NCBI GenBank assembly: GCA_965363675.1
Contig: CBDTTW010000077.1
Location: 1 to 13,834 of the forward strand
Reading direction: 5' to 3'
Length of the DNA stretch: 13,834 bases
From: CBDTTW01 sp965363675
GTDB taxonomy: Bacteria; Bacteroidota; Rhodothermia; Rhodothermales; DASSAV01
The translations under genes were made by a program, and so were the position numbers. The notes under the pieces are model-generated. The model was not told where the DNA came from. It saw only the letters and a program-made list of their open reading frames with translations, and ran no database searches. Numbering within the stretch: the stretch's first letter is position 1; each line of letters opens with the position of its first letter. Shown piece after piece: positions 5,884-12,644 of this stretch.

Positions 5884-8193
5884 GTGCGCTATCTCTTTTT
5901 GCTTATCGGGTTTTGCTGGGCGCCGCTTGGCCGGGCGCAGCAGGCGACGCTCCAGGGCGAGGCGGTCGATGCGCTCACGCAAGGGCCGCTCGTGGGGGTC
6001 AACATCGTCGTGACACCGGGCGGCGCGGGCGCCGTTTCGGACGCCGACGGGCGCTTTGTGATAGGGGGGCTCGCCCCCGGCGTCTACCGCGTCCAGGCGT
6101 CGTACATCGGCTTCGAGACGGCCGTCAAGGCGGACGTGGTGCTTCAGCCGAGCCGCCCGACGTTCGTGGTGATCGGCCTGCGCGAGCAGGTGACCGAGCT
6201 GGGCGCCGTGACGGTGCAAGGGTCGCTTTTCGGGGCGGCGCCGGACGCCGTTACGTCCGTCGCGGTGCTCAGCGCCGAGGAGATCCGCCGGGCTCCCGGC
6301 GGCCAGAACGACATCTCGCGCAGTCTGCTGAACCTGCCGGGCGTCGTCGGGGGCGTCGATAGCCGCAACGATCTGCTGGTGCGCGGCGGCGGCCCTTCGG
6401 AGAACAGCTACTACGTGGACGGCATCCCGGTGCCGCAGATCAACCACTTCGCCACGCAGGGCGCCTCGGGCGGGGCGCTCGGTCTGCTCAACATCGACTT
6501 TATCCGCGAGGCGACGTTCTTCACGGGCGGCTTTCCGGTGCGCTACGGCGGCGCGCTCTCGTCGGTGCTGCTCGTGGACAACCGCCCCGGCTCGCCGGAC
6601 CGCGTCGCCGGCGACGTGACGCTCGGGGCCGTCGAGACGGCGCTTACGCTCGACGGGCCGGCCGGCGCAAAGGCGAACTGGCTGCTCTCGGCGCGGCGCT
6701 CGTACCTGCAATACCTCTTCCAGGCGCTCGGCCTGCCGATCCGGCCGAACTACTGGGACTTCCAGACGCGCCTGGAGCTTCAGCACAGCCCCCGCGACCG
6801 CTTTACCCTGGTCGGCATCGGCGCCATCGACCGCTTCGACATCGTCTCGCCGGAAGACGCCTCGTTCGAGGACCGCGAGACTGTCGGGCGCGTGCTCGAC
6901 AACGACCAGTGGTCTTACACGACGGGCGTCGCGTGGCGGCGCCTTTTCGCCGGCGGCTTCGTCAACACCGTGCTGAGCCGCTCGATGACGCGCTACGCCT
7001 TCAGCGACCGCTCGGAGGAGGGGGCGGCGCTGCTGCGCAACGACTCGCGCGAGTCGGAGAACCACCTGCGCGCCGACGCCGACGTGCGCCTTCGGCCGGG
7101 GCACGCGCTGGGCCTGGGCGGCTCGGCAAGCCTGGTGCGGCTGCGCACCACGTTCTTCGAGCGGGCGCGCCCCGGCTCCACGTTCCGCCGGGACCTCGCC
7201 TTCACGGACGATCTGCTTCTCGGGCGCGGCGGCCTCTACGCGCAGCTCCTGAGCGACTGGCTCGGCGGCGCGCTCCGGACGACGCTCGGCCTGCGCGCCG
7301 ACGCCTCGACGTTCCTGCGCGACGGGGCGGCCCTTTCGCCGAGGGCCGCCGCCACGCTCGGGCTGGGCGGCGCGTGGTCGCTCAATGCCGCGACGGGCAT
7401 TTTCCGGCAGCCGCCGCCGGGCCTCTCGCTCCTCGTGCAGGACTCGGCGGGGGCCTACCTCAACCGGGGCCTCCCCTACGTGCGCGCCGACCACTACGTG
7501 CTGGGCCTGAGCTGGCAGGCGCGGCCTTCGGTGCGCCTGAGCCTGGAGGGCTACGCCAAGCGCTACCGCAACTACCCCGTCTCCGCCGGCGACCCGCGCA
7601 TCTCCCTGGCGAACCTCGGCGACGGGTACGGCTACGTCGGCGCCGAGCCGCTCGCAGGGTCGGGGCGCGGCCGCGCCGTGGGCGCCGAACTGACGGCGCA
7701 GAAGAAAAAGGTGGAGCGCTGGTACGGCTCTGCGGCCTACTCGCTCGGGCGCAGCGCATTCAGCGGCCTCGACGGGCGGCTCCGGCCGTCGAGCTGGGAC
7801 GTGCGGCATACCGTCTCGGTCGTCGGCGGCCTCTCGCTGGGGCGCTCCTGGGAAGCGGGCGTCAAGTGGCGCTACCTGAGCGGCCGCCCGTACACGCCGT
7901 TCGACCCGGCGCGCTCGGCGGCCGAGTACGCGCTGAGCCGGCGCGGCGCCCCCGACTACGACCGCCTCAATAGCCTCCGCTCGCCCGCCTACCACCGCCT
8001 CGACGTGCGCCTCGACCGCCGCTTCGCCCTCAGCCGCTGGAACGCTGTCGTCTACCTCGACGTGCAGAACGTGTACAACCGCGCCAACCTGTTCGGCTAC
8101 GAGTACACCGAGGACCCGGCGTTCCCCGACAACCGCCGCCCCGTGGACAACATCGGCCTGCTGCCCAACTTCGGCTTCAGCATCGAGTTCTGA
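5884..8193 (+). CDS. TonB-dependent outer-membrane receptor with carboxypeptidase-regulatory-like domain
   Basis: The protein has 769 residues and starts at GTG (5884), directly followed by a signal peptide MRYLFLLIGFCWAPLGRA with cleavage before QQ. Residues 20-100 form a CarboxypepD_reg-like beta-sandwich (GEAVDALTQGPLVGVNIVV, DADGRFVIGGLAPGVYRV). The plug domain spans about 108-232, with LLNLPGVVGGVDSRNDLLVRGG, YYVDGIPVP and the GGFPVRYGG motif. The rest is a 22-strand-type barrel ending in NFGFSIEF with a C-terminal Phe, as expected for BAM-dependent assembly. It takes up a ligand across the outer membrane using TonB energy. No SusD-like lipoprotein is adjacent, so it is not a standard SusC/SusD pair; iron complex, vitamin or peptide uptake are all possible. 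It begins 89 bp after the Omp85-type gene and may share its transcript. Confidence 0.9.
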   Translation: MRYLFLLIGFCWAPLGRAQQATLQGEAVDALTQGPLVGVNIVVTPGGAGAVSDADGRFVIGGLAPGVYRVQASYIGFETAVKADVVLQPSRPTFVVIGLREQVTELGAVTVQGSLFGAAPDAVTSVAVLSAEEIRRAPGGQNDISRSLLNLPGVVGGVDSRNDLLVRGGGPSENSYYVDGIPVPQINHFATQGASGGALGLLNIDFIREATFFTGGFPVRYGGALSSVLLVDNRPGSPDRVAGDVTLGAVETALTLDGPAGAKANWLLSARRSYLQYLFQALGLPIRPNYWDFQTRLELQHSPRDRFTLVGIGAIDRFDIVSPEDASFEDRETVGRVLDNDQWSYTTGVAWRRLFAGGFVNTVLSRSMTRYAFSDRSEEGAALLRNDSRESENHLRADADVRLRPGHALGLGGSASLVRLRTTFFERARPGSTFRRDLAFTDDLLLGRGGLYAQLLSDWLGGALRTTLGLRADASTFLRDGAALSPRAAATLGLGGAWSLNAATGIFRQPPPGLSLLVQDSAGAYLNRGLPYVRADHYVLGLSWQARPSVRLSLEGYAKRYRNYPVSAGDPRISLANLGDGYGYVGAEPLAGSGRGRAVGAELTAQKKKVERWYGSAAYSLGRSAFSGLDGRLRPSSWDVRHTVSVVGGLSLGRSWEAGVKWRYLSGRPYTPFDPARSAAEYALSRRGAPDYDRLNSLRSPAYHRLDVRLDRRFALSRWNAVVYLDVQNVYNRANLFGYEYTEDPAFPDNRRPVDNIGLLPNFGFSIEF

Positions 8194-8212
8194 GGCCGGC
8201 CCGGGAGGCGCA

Positions 8213-8240
8213 CCGGAGCCGAGCGCCGGGGGTGCTCCGG
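8213..8240 (+). terminator. Possible transcription terminator after the TonB receptor
   Basis: CCGGAGC (8213-8219) pairs perfectly with GCTCCGG (8234-8240) around a 14-nt loop, 20 bp after the stop codon, followed by GTTTGTCT. The T-run is interrupted and the loop is long, so this is a weak candidate. An alternative pairing GCACC/GGTGC overlaps it. Confidence 0.35.
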
Positions 8241-8379
8241 GTTTGTCTGGGCTATGCAGGCGCCGCATTGCCGGGCGTGCAGGGCTATGCCGCCGTCCCG
8301 ATGCCCGTTTTCCGGCGATGGCTTACGCCGGTCTTCTATTCCGCTCCGCCGGTTGCAGGGGTAGGGAGGAGCGCGCCGC

Positions 8380-8414
8380 TTGCATGGCATCCTGATATAC
8401 GTATATTATTTATG
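8380..8414 (+). promoter_or_regulatory. AT-rich promoter-like patch with perfect palindrome ATATACGTATAT
   Basis: TTGCAT (8380-8385) and TATATT (8402-8407) are spaced 16 bp, like a sigma-70 promoter. Alternatively TTG (8380) and TATTTATG (8407-8414) approximate the Bacteroidota -33/-7 pair with a slightly long spacer. The 12-bp palindrome ATATACGTATAT lies at 8395-8406, inside the promoter, where a dimeric regulator could bind. It points toward the SnoaL-like gene at 8584. The exact start of transcription cannot be told. Confidence 0.4.
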
Positions 8415-8424
8415 AAGACTTCAT
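8412..8424. promoter_or_regulatory. Inverted repeat ATGAAG-A-CTTCAT (copy 1)
   Basis: Six-base arms pair perfectly around a single A. The same arms recur at 8482-8493 without the central base. Copy 1 lies immediately downstream of the promoter-like patch, a typical repressor position. A repeated palindrome in a non-coding region suggests an operator for a dimeric regulator not encoded here. Confidence 0.45.
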
Positions 8425-8481
8425 GAAGGATGCTGCGTACAAAGCGCAACGGTTGCCCGTGCGACCCTTCCGGCTCCCCGC

Positions 8482-8493
8482 ATGAAGCTTCAT
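8482..8493. promoter_or_regulatory. Palindrome ATGAAGCTTCAT (copy 2)
   Basis: This perfect 12-bp palindrome repeats the arms of the element at 8412-8424, with centres about 70 bp apart. Paired sites at this distance could support cooperative binding or looping. It contains AAGCTT, so part of the match could be chance. Confidence 0.45.
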
Positions 8494-8534
8494 AGCCGCG
8501 CATGAACGCCGCAGCGTGCATTTTATACGGAAGC

Positions 8535-8550
8535 CCGGCGCCTGCGCCGG
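8535..8550 (+). repeat. GC-rich hairpin upstream of the SnoaL-like gene
   Basis: CCGGCGC and GCGCCGG are perfect inverted arms around CT, ending 33 bp before the ATG at 8584. In RNA it would form a tight stem ahead of the GAGGG ribosome site at 8573-8577. It could be a leader structure or a remnant terminator; there is no T-run after it. Confidence 0.35.
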
Positions 8551-8583
8551 AGGCGTCAGGCCAACCATAATTGAGGGCCGTCT

Positions 8584-9057
8584 ATGAAACCCCTTTCTTT
8601 CTGTTTTCTGGCTTTCCTGTTCATTTTCTCTTCAAAGGCCATGGCGCAACAACTCCCTGAGGACCCGGCGCTCAAAGAGAAGATTCGCGCGCTGGACCTG
8701 GCGCATGCCGAAGCCATCTTCAAAGGCGACCGGGCCAAGTTGGATGAACTTCTCCCGGACGACCATACCGTCAACCATCCCACGAATCGGATCGTTCAGG
8801 AGAAAGCCGAACTCTTGGAGCTTATCGGGAACGGGGTAATCCGATACACACGTTTCGAGCGCCGGCCGGAGCGCTTCCTGTTCTACAAGGATCTTGTCGT
8901 CGTCATGGGAGACGAGACCGTGACGCCGGCGCCGGGGGCGCCCAACGAAGGCGTGGTGCTTCGCAGGCGCTACACGAACGCCTGGATGCTCCAGGATGGA
9001 GCGTGGCGCCTGGCCTTCCGGCACGCAAACAACGTCCCGGCCGCATCCACGAAATAG
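8584..9057 (+). CDS. Secreted NTF2-like protein (SnoaL/DUF4440 type)
   Basis: The product has 157 residues. A clear signal peptide (about 1-21, ending SSKAMA before QQ) indicates export. The mature part fits the DUF4440/SnoaL-like cone fold: an N-terminal helix ALDLAHAEAIFKGDRAKLDE with the common A-x(4)-GD pattern, DDHTVNHP, then VVVMGDETV, and a final YTNAWMLQDGAWRLAFRHAN, where the Trp/dGxWrl strand is typical of the family. Family members are small ligand-binding proteins or enzymes of varied function, so no reaction can be assigned. The start ATG has GAGGG 6 nt upstream, a good ribosome site. It appears monocistronic, with 390 bp upstream and 350 bp downstream free of genes, and upstream palindromes suggest it is regulated. 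Confidence 0.8.
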   Translation: MKPLSFCFLAFLFIFSSKAMAQQLPEDPALKEKIRALDLAHAEAIFKGDRAKLDELLPDDHTVNHPTNRIVQEKAELLELIGNGVIRYTRFERRPERFLFYKDLVVVMGDETVTPAPGAPNEGVVLRRRYTNAWMLQDGAWRLAFRHANNVPAASTK

Positions 9058-9200
9058 CGGCCGCGCCTGCTCCTTCTTTCCAGCCGTCCCTGCTTCCCGG
9101 CGCGGCTGCATTCAGGCGCTGGGCAGCGCGCGCGGCGGTAAGCCCCGACGCAACGTGTAGGCCGAGCCGATGCCTCCGGGGCCGTTCGCGCAACCCCCGG

Positions 9201-9229
9201 AGCGCTTCGCGGAGCGCGCTCCAAGCGCT
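9201..9229 (+). repeat. Nested inverted repeat
   Basis: AGCGCTT (9201-9207) pairs with AAGCGCT (9223-9229). Between them lies the perfect 12-bp palindrome GGAGCGCGCTCC (9211-9222). Together they give a two-part stem with a 3-nt bulge. No T-run follows, so it is not a classical terminator; it could be a dispersed repeat or a structured RNA. Confidence 0.35.
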
Positions 9230-9339
9230 TGAGGTAGGCCGCGCCGAAATCCCTGTGCGGGCGGCGCCTGCCCTGCTCGACCGAGCGGCGCGGCCTTGCG
9301 CCCCGGCGGATCGCTGCGGGCCAAAAGAGCGCGCCGAAC

Positions 9340-9370
9340 TTGAATGAACAACCTCCCGGTTCTACTTTGG
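9340..9370 (+). promoter_or_regulatory. Possible Bacteroidota-type promoter of the glycoside hydrolase gene
   Basis: TTG at 9340-9342 is followed after 20 bp by TACTTTGG (9363-9370). The latter matches five of six fixed bases of TAnnTTTG. The predicted leader to the ATG at 9410 would be about 35 nt and contain the GGGAG ribosome site at 9400-9404. A TTGACG at 9372-9377 is an alternative -35 but lacks a good -10. Confidence 0.35.
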
Positions 9371-9409
9371 TTTGACGTAACACTGCCTTAACCCTATCCG
9401 GGAGTCGTT

Positions 9410-11032
9410 ATGAGGGGCGCCCTGATCTGCTGCCTGATGCTCCTCGTAGGCGCCGCCGAGGCGCAGACGGTTGCGCCCGTCTGGAGCGTCGGCGAAGTCG
9501 TCCTGACGGCCGCGCGCGCCTACGACAACCCGTACGCCGAGGCCGCCGTCACGGCCGCTTTTACCGGTCCGGCCGGGCAGACGCTTTCGGCGCCGGGCTT
9601 CTGGGACGGCGGCAAGACGTGGCGCATCCGCTTCACGCCCACCGCAGAGGGCGCCTGGCGCTATACCACCGCCTCGGCCGATCCCGGCCTCAACGGCAAC
9701 GAGGGCGCGGTTCAGGCGAGCCGTCCGAAGGCCGACGCACGCGGCTTCGTCCGCGTCGATTCCCGGCATCCCTACCACTTCGTCTACGATAACGGCGCGC
9801 GCTACTTCATGCTGGGGACCACCTACTACGAGATCCTGGCAAACGCCCGGGCCGACGGGGGGTGGCTTCAGGCGCTCCGGGGCTCGGCCGGCTATGGCAT
9901 CAACAAGGTCCGCTTCAACGTCGGGGAAGGCTCCGGCGACGCGCGCGGCGCCGATTTCCCGGACGCTTCTCCCTACGTGAAAGGCGACCACGACCGGCTC
10001 GACGTGGACCACTTCCGCCGCCTCGACCGGGTCGTGGAGGAGATGCAGGCGCTCGGCATCGTGGCCGACATGATTCTTTTCTGGAACAACCCTTCCAACT
10101 ACGGCGCCCCTGAGCAGGACATCCGGTTCCTGCGCTACGTCCTGGCCCGCTACGCCGCCTACCCGAACGTGATCTGGTGCCTCACGAACGAGTGGAACTA
10201 CACGGACCAGCCGCGCGACTACTGGAACCGGCTGGGCCGGATCGTGCGGGCCGAGGATCCGTACCTGGCAAATGGGGCCTTGCTGCGGCCGCTCTCCATC
10301 CACCACCAGACGCGGATCGACTTTCAGTACTTCGACCAGGAGTGGCCGACGACGGCCATCATCCAGCTCGGTGTGAGGAATTCGCAGCGCATCGCGCCCG
10401 ACGAGTGGAGCAGCGCCGAGGCCAACAGGACGCAGTACACGCACGGCGACGACTGGGGCTGGCACGGCATCATGTACAACCGGGGCCACGATATGCCCAT
10501 CATCAACGACGAGTACGGCTACATGGGCGAGCCGAAGGACCGCAGCGCCGGCGACGCGCCGCTCACGCGGGAGAAGCACCGCCGCATCCTCTGGGGCATC
10601 TACATGGCCGGCGGCTATGCCGCAGCCGGCGACAAGCACCTGTACGAGACGCCGCCCGGCCGCCCCTACTTCGCCGCGACATGGCACGATGCGGAGGAGT
10701 ACCAGGACCTTGCGCACCTGAAGACCTTCTTCACCGGCAAGGGGCTGCGCTACTGGCAGATGGAGCCGATGCCTGAGGCCGTCCTCGAGGGGGAGCGGGT
10801 GTATGTGCTCGGGCGGGCGGGCGAGCAGTACGCCGTCTACGCGGCGGCGGGGGGGCGCTTTACGCTCGATTTGCCGCCGGGCCGGTACGCCGCCTACCGC
10901 TACGACCCGAGCACCGGCCGCGAGCAGCCGTGGGGCGGCGTACGGGGAGGCAAGCTTACGATGACGCTGCCGCCGGGCGCGGATACGGCGTTTCGGCTCG
11001 AACGGCGCGGCAAGGCGCCCAAGACGCGCTAA
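9410..11032 (+). CDS. Secreted glycoside hydrolase: DUF5060 + TIM barrel (DUF4038-like) + C-terminal beta domain
   Basis: The protein has 540 residues. Residues 1-18 form a signal peptide ending in GAAEA before QT. A DUF5060-like beta domain (about 20-105) carries the typical PY.EAAVTAAFTGP and GFWDGGKTWRIRFTP pattern. Next comes a DUF4038-like (alpha/beta)8 barrel (about 112-445): YHFVYDNGARYFMLGTTYY, KVRFNVG, and CLTNEW with the likely acid/base E261. The likely nucleophile is E368 in INDEYGY. This NE/E arrangement fits clan GH-A retaining glycosidases. A C-terminal beta domain (about 449-531, YVLGRAGEQYAVYA to ADTAFRL) resembles the collagen-binding-like domain often attached to these enzymes. 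Substrate is probably a plant or microbial polysaccharide side chain, but is not determined. The start has GGGAG 5 nt upstream. It seems to be a single-gene unit, followed by two hairpins. Confidence 0.85.
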   Translation: MRGALICCLMLLVGAAEAQTVAPVWSVGEVVLTAARAYDNPYAEAAVTAAFTGPAGQTLSAPGFWDGGKTWRIRFTPTAEGAWRYTTASADPGLNGNEGAVQASRPKADARGFVRVDSRHPYHFVYDNGARYFMLGTTYYEILANARADGGWLQALRGSAGYGINKVRFNVGEGSGDARGADFPDASPYVKGDHDRLDVDHFRRLDRVVEEMQALGIVADMILFWNNPSNYGAPEQDIRFLRYVLARYAAYPNVIWCLTNEWNYTDQPRDYWNRLGRIVRAEDPYLANGALLRPLSIHHQTRIDFQYFDQEWPTTAIIQLGVRNSQRIAPDEWSSAEANRTQYTHGDDWGWHGIMYNRGHDMPIINDEYGYMGEPKDRSAGDAPLTREKHRRILWGIYMAGGYAAAGDKHLYETPPGRPYFAATWHDAEEYQDLAHLKTFFTGKGLRYWQMEPMPEAVLEGERVYVLGRAGEQYAVYAAAGGRFTLDLPPGRYAAYRYDPSTGREQPWGGVRGGKLTMTLPPGADTAFRLERRGKAPKTR

Positions 11033-11034
11033 GC

Positions 11035-11064
11035 CGACCTCCGGACAGACCCTTTAGGAGGTCG
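11035..11064 (+). terminator. Hairpin directly after the glycoside hydrolase stop
   Basis: CGACCTCC (11035-11042) pairs perfectly with GGAGGTCG (11057-11064) across a 14-nt loop, starting 2 bp after the stop codon at 11030-11032. AAACCA follows rather than a T-run. The position suggests a transcript 3' end, but intrinsic termination would be weak. Confidence 0.4.
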
Positions 11065-11088
11065 AAACCATAGGCCCCGGCTCGCAGC

Positions 11089-11120
11089 GGCGGTTCGTAG
11101 ACTGGCGGCTACGAACCGCC
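11089..11120. repeat. Perfect 12-bp-stem palindrome, possible dispersed repeat
   Basis: GGCGGTTCGTAG (11089-11100) and CTACGAACCGCC (11109-11120) are exact inverted copies around an 8-nt loop. The motif with GGCGGTTCG and CCCCTACGGG next to it resembles REP or MITE-like palindromes that occur many times in some bacterial genomes (from memory). It also sits where a bidirectional terminator would lie, though no T-run follows. Only one copy is in this window. Confidence 0.6.
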
Positions 11121-11130
11121 CCTACGGGTA

Positions 11131-11160
11131 TTGACTTCAGGGGGAGGACCCCTTTATCTT
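11131..11160 (+). promoter_or_regulatory. Promoter of the arsR-arsM operon
   Basis: TTGACT (11131-11136) is a near-consensus -35, followed after 17 bp by TTATCT (11154-11159), or after 18 bp by TATCTT. The spacer contains AGGGG/CCCCT inverted arms (11139-11153). The transcript would start only some 15 nt before the arsR ATG, giving a short leader with no visible ribosome site. Confidence 0.55.
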
Positions 11161-11180
11161 ATATCTACGATAAACGATAT
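11161..11180. promoter_or_regulatory. Probable ArsR operator
   Basis: ATATC (11161-11165) and GATAT (11176-11180) are inverted arms around TACGATAAAC. The site lies between the -10 and the arsR start codon, where bound repressor would block transcription. AT-rich imperfect dyads of this sort are usual for ArsR/SmtB repressors. Assignment rests on position and symmetry. Confidence 0.5.
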
Positions 11181-11182
11181 AC

Positions 11183-11527
11183 ATGCAAAACAAAGCCGAC
11201 CTCTTCCCTGATCCCCTGGTCCGTCTTGCTGCGCAGCTCAAAGCGCTCTCCCACCCGGCGCGCCTCGCTATCCTCCAGACGCTTGCCCAGCGCAGCGCCT
11301 GCGTATGCGGGGAGGTCGTGGAGGTGCTGCCGCTGGCGCAGGCGACGGTCTCCCAGCATCTGCGCACGCTGCGCGAGGCCGGGCTGGTGCGCGGGGAGAT
11401 CAGCGGCCCGTCCACCTGCTACTGCCTCGATGCGGAGGCTGTGCGCGCATGCGCAGACGCCTTGGGCGGTTTTCTGAACGACTTGGTTCCCGCAGCGCCG
11501 GATGAGGCTTCTTCCGCCTGCCGCTGA
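11183..11527 (+). CDS. arsR: ArsR-family arsenic-responsive transcriptional repressor
   Basis: The protein has 114 residues, the normal length for ArsR/SmtB repressors. It carries the winged-helix core: LKALSHPARLAILQTL, then the recognition helix ATVSQHLRTLREAGLV (about 54-69) and a beta wing (GEISGPSTCYCLD). C40 and C42 in the ACVCGEV segment align with the C-V-C metal site in the DNA-binding helix of classical ArsR, where As(III) or Sb(III) binding releases DNA. Four further cysteines (C79, C81, C90, C113) may supply a third ligand. The start is the ATG at 11183, just after the operator-like repeat, so autorepression is likely. It is followed 60 bp later by arsM on the same strand. Confidence 0.9.
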   Translation: MQNKADLFPDPLVRLAAQLKALSHPARLAILQTLAQRSACVCGEVVEVLPLAQATVSQHLRTLREAGLVRGEISGPSTCYCLDAEAVRACADALGGFLNDLVPAAPDEASSACR

Positions 11528-11587
11528 GGCGTCGTCGCACGCGCCCACACGCTTTACTTTTTTCCTCCCTTTCAACCGGTTTTCGCT

Positions 11588-12415
11588 ATGTCTGACGCCC
11601 TCGCCCCCGCCGACCTTCGCAACGCCGTTCGGGACAAGTATGCCGCCATCGCGCGTGGGGAAAAGGTCCTCTGCTGCGCTCCTCGTGACTCCGGCAAAGC
11701 CGCTGCCGAAATCAACATGATCGGCGACGCTTACAACGGAATAGAGGGGTATGTTGCCCAGGCGGATCTGGGGCTCGGCTGCGGCCTGCCCGTCGAGCAC
11801 GCCGAGTTGGCTCCGGGCCAGACTGTCCTCGACCTCGGAAGCGGAGCCGGCCTCGACGCCTTCGTCGCGCGCCGCAAAGTCGGCCCCTCCGGACTTGTGC
11901 TCGGCGTGGATTTCACGCCGGAGATGGTGGAGAAGGCGCGCGCCAACGCCGCTGCGCTCGGCTTCGACAACGTCCGGTTCGAGCACGGCGCCATCGAGGC
12001 GCTGCCCTTCCCCGACGGCTCGGTAGATGTGGTCGTCTCCAACTGCGTGCTCAACCTCGCGCCGGACAAAGGGCGCGCTTTCGCCGAGATGCGCCGCGTG
12101 CTGCGCCCCGGCGGCCGCTTCTGCGTCTCGGACGTGGCGCTTCGCGGCGCGCTGCCCGCCGCCATAAGGGCCTCGGTCGAGCATTACGCCGGGTGCGTGG
12201 CCGGTGCGCTCGACCCGTCCGAATACCTGGCGCTGCTCGAAGCAGCGGGCTTCGAGCGCGTCGAGGTCGCGGCCGAGCGGCCCGTGCACCTGCCGGCGGA
12301 CTTTCTGCCCGAGGGTTTGCAGAACCCTATCTTCAGCATCACCGTCCGGGGCGTACGGCCTCTTCAGGCCGGCGCAACCCCCGCCGAGGAGGTAGACGCG
12401 GCCCGAGGGCTTTAG
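11588..12415 (+). CDS. arsM: Arsenite S-adenosylmethionine methyltransferase
   Basis: The protein has 275 residues. ArsM transfers methyl groups from S-adenosylmethionine to As(III), giving methylated and volatile species, in the cytosol. The SAM site is LDLGSGAGLDAF (81-92) with GVDFTPEMVEKA downstream. Diagnostic features are LGLGCGLPV (C65), SNCVLNL (C153) and YAGCVAGAL (C203), which correspond to the three As(III)-binding cysteines of known ArsM enzymes. The C29-C30 pair in KVLCCAP may match the additional N-terminal cysteine involved in disulfide cycling. FLPEGLQNPIFSITVRG closes the core. It lies 60 bp after arsR and is probably under its control. No arsenate reductase, Acr3/ArsB pump or ArsP is seen in this window. 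The last 15 or so residues are a loose tail. Confidence 0.92.
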   Translation: MSDALAPADLRNAVRDKYAAIARGEKVLCCAPRDSGKAAAEINMIGDAYNGIEGYVAQADLGLGCGLPVEHAELAPGQTVLDLGSGAGLDAFVARRKVGPSGLVLGVDFTPEMVEKARANAAALGFDNVRFEHGAIEALPFPDGSVDVVVSNCVLNLAPDKGRAFAEMRRVLRPGGRFCVSDVALRGALPAAIRASVEHYAGCVAGALDPSEYLALLEAAGFERVEVAAERPVHLPADFLPEGLQNPIFSITVRGVRPLQAGATPAEEVDAARGL

Positions 12416-12644
12416 CGAGGGTGTGGGCAACAGAGAGAGCATCGAGACGAGCGCCGAGGCCCGCCGCGCGAACGAGAGATGACTCCGTGCCCGGCGCCGC
12501 GCCGCGTCGTAGTTCGGCTCCGGGCGGAGCAAACTGAATTAGTGGCAGAGTACATTCGCAGACGGATAGCGTGAGCCGCAAGAGGAGGAGCTAGTACAGC
12601 CCGAGTGAGACCGCTGAGCAAAACGGGGCAATGGTTTTGGAACG
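12416..12644. other. Non-coding stretch after arsM
   Basis: No supported gene lies here. A 31-codon ORF at 12479-12574 (+) ends in AEQTELVAEYIRRRIA and could be the tail of a decayed gene, but I do not recognise it. A short dyad GCTCCG-GG-CGGAGC lies at 12517-12530 with no T-run. The stretch may hold the lost antitoxin partner of the following PIN remnant. Confidence 0.4.

Larger units (their letters stand above)
8194..8583. other. 390-bp intergenic region with promoter-like and palindromic elements
   Basis: No convincing coding sequence is present; the short ORFs across it lack start-site context and family resemblance. It holds, in order: a hairpin after the receptor stop, an AT-rich promoter-like patch with a 12-bp palindrome, two near-identical ATGAAG/CTTCAT inverted repeats, a GC hairpin at 8535-8550, and a GAGGG ribosome site before the gene at 8584. 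These are listed separately. Confidence 0.6.
9058..9409. other. 350-bp intergenic region, GC-rich, no supported gene
   Basis: ORFs on both strands here are Arg/Ala/Pro-rich, typical of non-coding GC-rich frames, and resemble nothing I know. The region contains a nested hairpin at 9201-9229 and, near the right end, a promoter-like pair before the glycoside hydrolase. Nothing else stands out. Confidence 0.5.

Noticed and set aside
5683..8268. 861-codon open frame antisense to the TonB receptor
   Set aside because: Same composition artefact; the plus-strand protein has a signal peptide, plug and barrel motifs, whereas this has none.
9003..9347. Plus-strand ORF of 114 codons in the spacer after the SnoaL-like gene
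   Set aside because: It overlaps the end of the real gene in another frame and is Ala/Arg/Pro-rich without any family resemblance.
9362..10717. 451-codon open frame antisense to the glycoside hydrolase
   Set aside because: A shadow of the GH gene; Val/Arg/Gly-rich without domains.
11165..12532. 455-codon open frame antisense to arsR-arsM
   Set aside because: It covers both well-identified ars genes and the arsR promoter, and its translation resembles nothing.
12479..12574. 31-codon ORF ending AEYIRRRIA, considered as an antitoxin for the PIN remnant
   Set aside because: Too short and not matching any antitoxin family I know; kept only as a note in the intergenic entry.
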